Virus record (IMG/VR): IMGVR_UViG_3300037882_001739
Span: 1 to 26,009 of that record
Length of the DNA: 26,009 bases
Direction: 5' to 3' (one strand)
Source of the DNA: a virus
The notes beneath the pieces were generated by a model. The model saw nothing but the letters and a program-made list of their open reading frames with translations. It did not search any database and had not been told where the DNA came from. Below, one piece after another: positions 1 through 5,890 of this stretch. Numbering within the stretch: the stretch's first letter is position 1; each line of letters starts with the position of its first letter. A program made the translations under genes and the position numbers.

Positions 1-228
1 GCGTTGTCAGAAGTAGTCAGTTTGTTCTCTCTGTCTGAACTCATGGAAGAACTCTCCGAAGATGCCCGCAAGTTGGTAGAGTTGGCCATCTCCCCACCTG
101 CTACCGTGGCTTGTACAAAAGAATGCATTCCGAAGCGTATTAGTTTGATGGCAGCCGCCCGCCGTTTGTATGGATGGTCCAACGAACAGCTCGCAGAACT
201 CTGGGAAGAGATCGGTGACAGCCTGTGA
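1..228 (+). CDS. Hypothetical protein, 5' end probably outside the window
   Basis: The reading frame is open from the first base, so the gene probably starts upstream; the only start seen inside the window is TTG at 4, giving 74 residues. The protein is acidic and helical in character and ends in a short segment rich in Trp, Leu and Glu (LYGWSNEQLAELWEEIG). No family is recognised. Its TGA (226-228) overlaps the GTG start of the next gene, the same coupling seen throughout the window, which supports it being a real gene. An antisense frame over the same bases is judged a shadow. Confidence 0.55.
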   Translation, partial: ALSEVVSLFSLSELMEELSEDARKLVELAISPPATVACTKECIPKRISLMAAARRLYGWSNEQLAELWEEIGDSL

Positions 229-515
229 CACCAAGACAACGACAGAGTAAGAAGTGGGACAGTCTGGACAGTATTGTGTCCATGCTAACCATCACTGGTG
301 AAACACCAGAACTGAAAGCAAGAGCCCTTCTCGCAATGGGAAGGGCTCTGACGGACCATCAAAAACGACTGCTACAGGAGTACGACCTGTCCTACCATGC
401 AGCGTACAGAGAAGCAGCGGCACTGACAGCGTTGCAGGTGAAGTGCCACGAGTTAGAGTCCAAAGCAGAAGACGACGCCATCTGCGAACAGAGAAGGGTG
501 CAAAGTGAAGGTTAA
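225..515 (+). CDS. Hypothetical helical protein (96 aa)
   Basis: Starts at a GTG that overlaps the preceding TGA as GTGA. The product is charged and mostly helical, with long Ala/Leu/Glu/Lys stretches (about residues 30-85) and no Cys/His metal site or membrane segment. No family is recognised. Its 3' end (505-515) overlaps the start of a short frame that matches the N-terminus of the SNF2 helicase further downstream. So before the endonuclease insertion this gene was probably translationally coupled directly to that helicase. Confidence 0.6.
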   Translation: MTPRQRQSKKWDSLDSIVSMLTITGETPELKARALLAMGRALTDHQKRLLQEYDLSYHAAYREAAALTALQVKCHELESKAEDDAICEQRRVQSEG

Positions 516-585
516 AACAAAACCACTCCCACACCAAAGAAAGGGTGTAAAGCTCATCTCGAAGTTCAATGGCGATGTGCTATGA
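505..585 (+). pseudogene. Remnant 5' end of the SNF2 helicase gene (26 codons)
   Basis: From GTG 505 the frame encodes a 26-residue peptide containing PLPHQRKGVKLIS and FNGDVL, then TGA at 583-585. It matches 20 of 26 residues of the first 26 of the helicase that starts at 1070 (PLPHQREGVRLIS, FNGDAL). AGAAGG at 491-496 is a suitable ribosome binding site for GTG 505. The frame breaks just before the position of the helicase Walker A motif (DEMGLGKT), exactly where the endonuclease ATG (582) begins. At DNA level the two copies differ at many silent sites, so this is not a fresh tandem duplication. I read it as the original helicase start, cut off by the inserted endonuclease gene. Confidence 0.75.
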
Positions 586-1073
586 AAAGACCTTCGGTTA
601 AAAAGATCATGGCGTCTTTATTATACGAACCCGAAACGGGAATCCTTCTATGGAAGCGTACCAGAAAAGGAACTAGGGGTTTTCGCAAACCAGCGGGGAG
701 TTACTGTGACCGTGGATACCTGTATGTGACTATCAATGGTGTTAAGTATTCTGGTAGTCATTTAGTGTGGGTGTTGGCGAAAGGATGTTGGCCGGAAGAA
801 GAAATTGACCACAAAGACGGAAATCCCATGAACAACAGAATCGACAATTTAAGACCTGCCACACGTATTGTCAATTCACGGAACTTGAAACTATTCAAAA
901 ACAACACATCAGGTCATGCCGGTATCCAATACAAGATGTCTTCGAAACGGTGGCAAGTAAGAGCTGGGAAGTGCCACATTGGTGTGTATGATACATTAGA
1001 AGAGGCAATCAAAGCACGCAAAGCAGCAATCAAAAAATTGGGTTATCATTCAAATCATGGAAAGACAAGATGA
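582..1073 (+). CDS. HNH homing-type endonuclease with AP2 DNA-binding domain
   Basis: 163 residues. The N-terminal part (about 1-60) has the Y-x-P-E-T-G-x-L-x-W pattern common in phage HNH proteins. The HNH core lies near 75-100 (EIDHKDGNPMNNRIDNLR, then N-x-R-N), with the DH pair and trailing Asn/His-type ligands. The C-terminal 50 residues (SGHAGIQY, RWQVRAG, GVYDTLEEAIKARKAA) form an AP2-like DNA-binding domain. This domain pair is typical of free-standing selfish endonucleases in phages. It starts with ATGA overlapping the truncated helicase 5' copy and ends with ATGA overlapping the intact helicase start. It therefore sits between two versions of the helicase N-terminus without breaking the operon. 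Confidence 0.9.
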   Translation: MKRPSVKKIMASLLYEPETGILLWKRTRKGTRGFRKPAGSYCDRGYLYVTINGVKYSGSHLVWVLAKGCWPEEEIDHKDGNPMNNRIDNLRPATRIVNSRNLKLFKNNTSGHAGIQYKMSSKRWQVRAGKCHIGVYDTLEEAIKARKAAIKKLGYHSNHGKTR

Positions 1074-2416
1074 AAATAAAAACAGTGCCGTTACCACACC
1101 AACGCGAAGGCGTGCGGTTAATAAGTGCATTTAATGGCGATGCATTGTTGAGTGATGAAATGGGTCTGGGCAAGACCTACACATCTCTCTTGTGGATTGT
1201 GGAGAACGAACAGTGGCCGGTTGTCATCATCTGTCCGGCCGCGTTGAAGTACAACTGGCAACAGGAAATACGACAACACTTTGATAGTCCTTCTCTTGTT
1301 CTTGAAGGCCGGGACACATCCCACCAGAAGCGACACCTGCAAAGACACAAGTTCATCATTCTCAACTTCCAAATTTTGCAGGCTTGGCTTCCTCTTTTGC
1401 GGAAGCTGCGACCGACCACTCTAATTCTGGATGAGTGCCAAGCCATCTCCAACCGTACGTCGCAAGCGTACCACAACTTCGCTTCTATCAGGAAACGATC
1501 ACATAACTTGCTCGCCCTGTCAGGAACACCATTGACCAACAAGGCGGCAGAACTCTGGCCTGTTCTCAACTTTCTCCGTCCAGACATATGGCCATCGTTT
1601 TGGACCTATGCTGTCGAGCATTGCGAGCCGCGGAGTGTTAATGGGAAGCTGGAGTACAACGGCTCACGCAATCTGGAAGTGCTGCATAAGAAGGCGAAGA
1701 AGTATTGCATGATTCGCCGACTGAAGAAAGACACCATTGTACTCCCACCAAAAGTGAGGCAAGTGGTGTCACTACCCTTCGAGGAAAACAGCGACTACCT
1801 GAAAGCGGAACGAGACTTTCAGGGGTGGTACAAGAGGAACAAGGGACTGAGTGCATTTGTCAAGGCATCCAAGTCCCTATCCATTGTGAAGGTCAATCAC
1901 TACAGACAACTATGCGTTGAAGCCAAACTGCCATCAATCCTCAAATGGGTGGAGAACTTTCTATCAGAGAGCGATGATAAGTTGGTTCTCATGTTCTCCC
2001 ACACCGATCCAATTCATCAGGTAATGAAAAAGTTCGGCAAGATAGCAGTCAAAATCAATGGCGAGATTACGGGACGGAAGCGTCAGGACGCAGTAGATCG
2101 CTTCAAAAAAGATCCACGGTGTCGCCTAGCGGTGTGCAACACGGTTGCAGCGGGAGTCGGACTGACACTGACTGTTGCTCATCATCTTGCGTTTTGTGAG
2201 TTCCCTTGGACACCGGGTGGGGTGAAGCAGGCGGAAGACCGTGTTCACCGTATGACACAAGAGGAAACATCATTCATCTACTACTTGGTAGCAAAGGGCA
2301 GCATCGAGGGCAAGATTGCGAAACTCATTGCAAAGAAAGACGACACCCTCAATACTGTGCTGGATGATGGAAAGAACGAACGTTGGCAAGTGGCCTCTAT
2401 GATGAAGGATATGTGA
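1070..2416 (+). CDS. SNF2-family DEAD/DEAH-like helicase
   Basis: 448 residues, superfamily 2 Snf2-like ATPase. Visible motifs: Q-like N-terminus (PLPHQREGVRL), Walker A DEMGLGKT at 29-36, motif Ia around VVIICPAALKYNWQQE, Walker B LILDECQ (118-124), motif III LALSGTPLTN (148-157), and a second RecA lobe with CNTVAAGVGLTLT and FPWTPGGVKQAEDRVHR (motifs V and VI). The length fits the compact phage versions that lack long insertions. These enzymes act in phage replication, repair or recombination; the exact role is not visible here. The start codon at 1070 follows GGAAAG (1059-1064) and overlaps the endonuclease stop. The first 26 codons duplicate an upstream fragment at 505-582. The TGA (2414-2416) overlaps the next ATG. 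Confidence 0.93.
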   Translation: MKIKTVPLPHQREGVRLISAFNGDALLSDEMGLGKTYTSLLWIVENEQWPVVIICPAALKYNWQQEIRQHFDSPSLVLEGRDTSHQKRHLQRHKFIILNFQILQAWLPLLRKLRPTTLILDECQAISNRTSQAYHNFASIRKRSHNLLALSGTPLTNKAAELWPVLNFLRPDIWPSFWTYAVEHCEPRSVNGKLEYNGSRNLEVLHKKAKKYCMIRRLKKDTIVLPPKVRQVVSLPFEENSDYLKAERDFQGWYKRNKGLSAFVKASKSLSIVKVNHYRQLCVEAKLPSILKWVENFLSESDDKLVLMFSHTDPIHQVMKKFGKIAVKINGEITGRKRQDAVDRFKKDPRCRLAVCNTVAAGVGLTLTVAHHLAFCEFPWTPGGVKQAEDRVHRMTQEETSFIYYLVAKGSIEGKIAKLIAKKDDTLNTVLDDGKNERWQVASMMKDM

Positions 2417-2595
2417 TGACTGCTGCATTCCCAAACGGATATATTTTGTTCATGTTGGCTTTTGGTTTGTGGTTCATCGTTGACGTAATTATTGCCATCA
2501 AAACGGCAAGAACCATCCTCGACGAACACGAACGGGTAAAGAACAAGCCCCCCTTCATTGCCCCGGAAAATGACGAAGAAAGTTGCTCAGTATGA
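2416..2595 (+). CDS. Small membrane protein (59 aa)
   Basis: ATG 2416 overlaps the helicase stop as TGATG, which I prefer to an upstream in-frame TTG. One hydrophobic helix spans about residues 7-28 (YILFMLAFGLWFIVDVIIAI), followed by a charged cytoplasmic-type tail rich in Arg, Lys, Glu and Asp. No family is recognised. Its stop overlaps the primase start (ATGA at 2592-2595). A single-span protein within the replication operon might anchor replication proteins to the membrane, but nothing in the sequence proves this. Confidence 0.6.
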   Translation: MTAAFPNGYILFMLAFGLWFIVDVIIAIKTARTILDEHERVKNKPPFIAPENDEESCSV

Positions 2596-3491
2596 GAGGC
2601 GAAATGGATTTCATTGCGTTCTGTGAAAAGTACAGAATTGAGTATAGGACCAGCGGGAACCACACGCGAAGAGGTTGGGTGCAAATACACTGTCCCTATT
2701 GTGGCGGGGGCAACGACAGCTTTCATATGGGGTTCTGTCTGAGTTGGCCTCGCGTATCGTGCTGGAAGTGTGGCAAGCATCCACTTCTCCAAACACTGAA
2801 AATGGTGGCACGAGAGACAGACGCCAATCTGCATACCATCATCAACAAGTTCCCGCGAGAACGAGTTGTCGAGAAAGAGGAAGTCACAGGGGTTCTGAAT
2901 CTGCCAAAAGGACTTGCCCCTATGAAACGTTGCCACAGAGAATACCTTAGGGAGCGGCGTTTCAATCCCGACACCATTGAACGGGTGTGGGGTGTGAAAG
3001 GTCTTGGTCTTGACGGTCAATGCAAAACATCGAGAGGTATGGTCAATCTGGCATGGAGGCTTTTCATTCCAATAGAATCAAAAGGAGTTGTGTCGAGTTG
3101 GACAACGAGATCTATTGCGGACAACGCATCTATTCGGTATATCTCGGCGGGTAAAGAACACGAACGGATTAGTCATAAGGAATTGTTGTACGGTGAAGAC
3201 TATGCAGGAACCACAATCATCATTGTCGAAGGCCCAACCAAAGCATGGAGAATTGGACCGGGAACTGTCTGTACGTTTGGGACAAGGCCGACGCCCGCTC
3301 AAATTGTACGAATGGGAAGGTACGCTAAGAGATATGTTTTGTTTGACCACGGGGCAGAGCGTTACAGTCAATCTCTTGTCCAGCAACTGTCAGGGTTCGG
3401 CGGAGAAACCTACAGCATAGAGATTGACGCTGCCGATCCAGATGACATGTCCAAAAAAGAACTACGTCAAGTAAGGGGGTTGTTGCAATGA
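2592..3491 (+). CDS. DNA primase with N-terminal zinc finger and TOPRIM domain
   Basis: 299 residues. The N-terminus carries a CHC2-like zinc site: HCPYCGG (Cys34, Cys37) and CWKC (Cys57, Cys60), typical of primases that read template DNA. The C-terminal half contains a TOPRIM-like core: IIIVEGPTKAW with the catalytic Glu near 213, VLFDHGAE (249-256) in place of the usual D-x-D strand, and DPDD at 282-285. It lacks a fused helicase domain, and a DnaB-like helicase is encoded separately at 5887. I chose ATG 2592 over TTG 2583 because it overlaps the previous stop as ATGA. It should make RNA primers for lagging-strand synthesis. Confidence 0.85.
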   Translation: MRGEMDFIAFCEKYRIEYRTSGNHTRRGWVQIHCPYCGGGNDSFHMGFCLSWPRVSCWKCGKHPLLQTLKMVARETDANLHTIINKFPRERVVEKEEVTGVLNLPKGLAPMKRCHREYLRERRFNPDTIERVWGVKGLGLDGQCKTSRGMVNLAWRLFIPIESKGVVSSWTTRSIADNASIRYISAGKEHERISHKELLYGEDYAGTTIIIVEGPTKAWRIGPGTVCTFGTRPTPAQIVRMGRYAKRYVLFDHGAERYSQSLVQQLSGFGGETYSIEIDAADPDDMSKKELRQVRGLLQ

Positions 3492-4135
3492 CCATGAGTA
3501 CCAGAGACTTTGGTGGTTTGAACTACGGGGTAGTTGTTCCCCGCCAGATGAAAGAACGTGAATGTCTTCTGCACAACATGCGAAATGCGATTGCATCAAA
3601 CATGGACAGCGACAAGGAAGCATTCGAAAAAGCCGACATGCAAGTACTAGAACAAACATATGAACTGGTACTCTCCGGGGCTATCACTTATCAAGGAGAG
3701 GGGTTCTTTGCAGGTCATGGGTATTTGTTCCACATCGACGGAGACCCTTGTGTGTTGCTTCCGGGTGTATTTCCCTCGATACGCATTTCACATGCTGTCT
3801 CCAATCTGGGTCCGAACTTACAGCGAAGCTTGGCACGCATGAACGAAGCATTTGCTTCACTGGCAAGAAACTCGACACAACTGCCGAAAAAACGAAGGTG
3901 TTTGCCGAAGCGGCGGAACGCATGGAACCCACAGAAACCGAGCCAGTCTCGGCCTTCCAGTGGGTGTTCTGGTTCTAGGGGTGGTTGTCGTCCTGCTTTT
4001 GCTTACCCATGCCGCCATTTAAGGAGCCGGGGGCTTTATTCGGGGTTGCAAGGCGGACGCAAGACAGTACAATGGCCCAACACCAGCAAACCATTTTCAA
4101 TCGTAGGGGATCTCGCACATCCAAGACGATACTAA
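3488..4135 (+). CDS. Unknown protein, probably frame-shifted near its 3' end
   Basis: Starts with ATGA over the primase stop. About residues 1-135 look like normal protein (for example FFAGHGYLFHIDGDPCVLLPG) and then end at QLPKK. After the A6 run at 3887-3892 the same frame becomes Arg/Ser/Pro/Gly-rich, like an out-of-frame translation, up to TAA 4133-4135. One base back (-1), the sequence continues sensibly as TKVFAEAAERMEPTETEP and stops at 3976-3978. A further -1 frame (3960-4022) reads as a strongly hydrophobic helix, VLVLGVVVVLLLL. Either the ribosome slips at A6, or the gene is decayed, or the assembly has an indel. No family is recognised. Confidence 0.5.
   Translation: MTMSTRDFGGLNYGVVVPRQMKERECLLHNMRNAIASNMDSDKEAFEKADMQVLEQTYELVLSGAITYQGEGFFAGHGYLFHIDGDPCVLLPGVFPSIRISHAVSNLGPNLQRSLARMNEAFASLARNSTQLPKKRRCLPKRRNAWNPQKPSQSRPSSGCSGSRGGCRPAFAYPCRHLRSRGLYSGLQGGRKTVQWPNTSKPFSIVGDLAHPRRY
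3960..4022 (+). other. Orphan transmembrane-like reading frame
   Basis: In the third frame, GTG 3960 to TAA 4020-4022 encodes a 20-residue hydrophobic helix (VGVLVLGVVVVLLLLTHAAI). No ribosome binding site or ATG is in frame upstream. It lies directly behind the -1 frame end of the preceding gene, so it may be the C-terminal membrane anchor of that protein after a second frame change. It could also be chance. Confidence 0.25.
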
Positions 4136-4196
4136 TACAACACTGCGAAGTGTTAAAGAAGCCCCGGTGGGATGTGCGAGATCCTGCCGGGGTTTT
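4108..4196 (+). ncRNA. Structured RNA segment with nested, mutually exclusive hairpins
   Basis: GGATCTCGCACATCC (4108-4122) is perfectly complementary to GGATGTGCGAGATCC (4170-4184), giving 15 bp. Between them is a hairpin with a GNRA loop, AACACT-GCGA-AGTGTT (4139-4154). CCCCGG (4162-4167) pairs with CCGGGG (4187-4192) followed by TTTT (4193-4196), an intrinsic-terminator shape whose 19-nt loop contains the entire 3' arm of the 15-bp helix. The order is A, B, A', B', a pseudoknot topology. With only 2 nt on either side of A', both helices probably cannot form fully together. The element ends 4 nt before ATG 4200. It may be an attenuator, a switch or a small RNA. A 64-codon frame (4009-4203) also crosses it, so a coding explanation is not excluded. 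Confidence 0.6.
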
Positions 4197-4199
4197 CTT

Positions 4200-4574
4200 A
4201 TGACTGGAACGCACATGACAACGAAACAAAGCCAACAACTCGCTCTCGCAATGTGGAACATACTTCAAATCCTTTTGAAGAAACTGGAGAAAGACAAGTA
4301 CCCCCGACTGTCATCGCATACTGGAATACTCCCAGAACCCGTAGTGTATGGTTCGGTCCCATCAATGAAAGTCGAAGACATTAAGAGCGGGCAAAATGTG
4401 CTGATGTCAGTGGGCCTTATGTCTGTGGTAGACGTCATTCTCGACTCCGATCGAAACGTAGTTCTTTCCTACTTTGTGTCCTTCGAAAAAGAAGGACCGC
4501 CAATACAAAAGTGGTCGTATACACTACATCACAGCCTCAAAGGCGACTCTGGGTATTTGAAGAGAGTCGTGTGA
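4200..4574 (+). CDS. Hypothetical protein (124 aa)
   Basis: Begins at ATG 4200 directly after the terminator-like hairpin; ATG 4215 is an alternative, with GGA a short distance upstream. The N-terminus is helical (about residues 7-33), and the C-terminal part is beta-like with alternating hydrophobics (NVLMSVGLMSVVDVILD, NVVLSYFVSFEKEG). No family is recognised. The GGGG that could serve as its ribosome binding site lies in the 3' arm of the hairpin, so translation may be controlled by that RNA. Its TGA overlaps the next ATG as TGATG. Confidence 0.6.
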   Translation: MTGTHMTTKQSQQLALAMWNILQILLKKLEKDKYPRLSSHTGILPEPVVYGSVPSMKVEDIKSGQNVLMSVGLMSVVDVILDSDRNVVLSYFVSFEKEGPPIQKWSYTLHHSLKGDSGYLKRVV

Positions 4575-5890
4575 TGCCAGCAACACTGGAACAAGTGATA
4601 AACATACTCCCACGACTTCCGTCAGCAGTGATGTTGTATCGGATAATTGCAGAGTATGACGGCAAAAAGGGATTTCCTTGTGGACTGTCCGCTACGGAAA
4701 TGGGGTTCCTTTTGGGTGTTCGGATGAAACGCACGTCATACAGCGTTAAGTTAATTGAAAAAAACCTAAAAACACTTCGCAATGTGGGTTTAATTCAGAC
4801 GTGTATTTTGCAATGGAAAAGCAGGGACCTCCTGATCCCTACTGGACAGTTCGCAAAGGAACAAAAGACAATACACTTCGCAAGAGGTGGAGAAGTGGCA
4901 AATTTGCCGGTTATTCGCGTAAATCTGTCGATCTATTATGAAAAAAGAGACATACCTAAGGGAAGTAAATGGACCTTGATCCCTACTGAAAATGGGGAAT
5001 ATGTATTTATACTACATATAAATAATAACAAGAAGAGAATAAATTCTTTTCTGGGTGAGTTGAAAGAAGACGAAGTAAAAAGGATATCCAATATGATTGG
5101 GTTTCACGAAATCTTTTCAAAAAAAGAGAGCAACCCCATCTATGACGAAATGGCCCGTCGCTTTTACATAGTTGTCAGGAAGAAAGTAGTCGGCAAACGC
5201 ACTTCGCTAGCGAAGTGGTCTACCGAGTTGGAACGCATAGCGAACAGACATAAAGAACAATTCCCACTTGTGTTCGAGTGGCTTATGGAGAATATCCCAA
5301 AACAGGATTGGTTATGCCAAGCCGTCCAATCGCCATCGTCGATTGGAAAGAAGTGGGATAGGATAGTTGGCTGGATGGAACGAGACAAGCCAAAGAAGTC
5401 CAAGTACGAACTCCCAGAAGATTACGAAGACTACCGAGAAGCCATAGAGGGAGACATTGATCACTTCCGAAAGAAGTACGAAGACGTGATAGATATGGTA
5501 GTGTCCATTCACCCCAATCAAATGCAACGTGCCATCTATGACAGTTATCAGTTGATTAACAGGGTGATTGAGAGTTTGACCAACATCCCATACCCAAACC
5601 GTACAAAGATGTCAGAATGCGTTGGAAGTGTCCATCCCTATCTGGTGAGCGAGAAAACCTACAGGGTTCAGATGGGGATCAATCTGGAGCGACTTAGGGA
5701 ATGGTCGGAAACAGGATGGAAAGGTCACTTGTGTGGGAGGAACAACATAGCTCTCGTTCAGATAGATGATTGTGTGCAGGTGAGCAACCCAGCTAAAACC
5801 TACCTCACCAATCTGTTGAAGAAAACCACGGCAAGCCCTGCCATACGTGACAGGGTGTTTAACGACATAATAGGAGAAATTGAGACGTGA
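4574..5890 (+). CDS. Putative replication initiator or helicase loader, winged-helix N-terminus
   Basis: 438 residues from ATG 4574, which overlaps the previous TGA. Residues about 10-80 look like a winged helix (LSATEMGFLLGV as helix and turn, SVKLIEKNLKTLRNVGLIQ as recognition helix and wing), a fold used by phage and plasmid initiators. The remainder is long, charged and unrecognised. Its stop overlaps the helicase start as GTGA. It carries internal CACTTCGC repeats and an AT-rich block, as lambda O carries its origin. The initiator role is inferred from position, fold pattern and repeats; no signature motif proves it. The middle (about 4990-5060) has a base composition unlike its neighbours. 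Confidence 0.55.
   Translation: MPATLEQVINILPRLPSAVMLYRIIAEYDGKKGFPCGLSATEMGFLLGVRMKRTSYSVKLIEKNLKTLRNVGLIQTCILQWKSRDLLIPTGQFAKEQKTIHFARGGEVANLPVIRVNLSIYYEKRDIPKGSKWTLIPTENGEYVFILHINNNKKRINSFLGELKEDEVKRISNMIGFHEIFSKKESNPIYDEMARRFYIVVRKKVVGKRTSLAKWSTELERIANRHKEQFPLVFEWLMENIPKQDWLCQAVQSPSSIGKKWDRIVGWMERDKPKKSKYELPEDYEDYREAIEGDIDHFRKKYEDVIDMVVSIHPNQMQRAIYDSYQLINRVIESLTNIPYPNRTKMSECVGSVHPYLVSEKTYRVQMGINLERLREWSETGWKGHLCGRNNIALVQIDDCVQVSNPAKTYLTNLLKKTTASPAIRDRVFNDIIGEIET
5001..5050. other. AT-rich patch, candidate DNA unwinding element
   Basis: Only 8 of 50 bases are G or C, whereas flanking genes look close to balanced. It lies within the initiator-like gene between CACTTCGC copies at 4874 and 5200. 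It still encodes a plausible peptide (FILHINNNKKRINSFL), so it is coding as well. Confidence 0.4.

Larger units (their letters stand above)
4139..5217 (+). repeat. Clustered CACTTCGC dyads, candidate replication-origin iterons
   Basis: The octamer CACTTCGC, or its complement GCGAAGTG, occurs at 4145-4152, 4773-4780, 4874-4881, 5200-5207 and 5210-5217. A near match CAGTTCGC is at 4847-4854. The last two full copies form a perfect 18-bp palindrome (5200-5217). The others are half of imperfect dyads (AACACTGCGAAGTGTT at 4139-4154; CACTTCGCAATGTG at 4773-4786). Reading the rest of the window I found no other exact copy. The copies lie in and just upstream of the gene that precedes the DnaB-like helicase, and flank an AT-rich patch at 5001-5050. 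This resembles the iteron origin inside lambda O, but it is an inference from layout. Confidence 0.5.

Noticed and set aside
1177-1587. Antisense frame inside the helicase gene
   Set aside because: The + strand carries all helicase motifs here, and all other genes in the window run in the + direction.
4009-4203. 64-codon frame across the structured RNA, overlapping ATG 4200 as ATGA
   Set aside because: The stop overlap is typical here, but there is no good binding site, and the perfect 15-bp complement is better explained by RNA structure. Kept only as an alternative.
5328-5348. Inverted repeat CCAATCG ... CGATTGG within the initiator-like gene
   Set aside because: Only 7 bp with no U-tract or repeat partners; likely chance within coding DNA.
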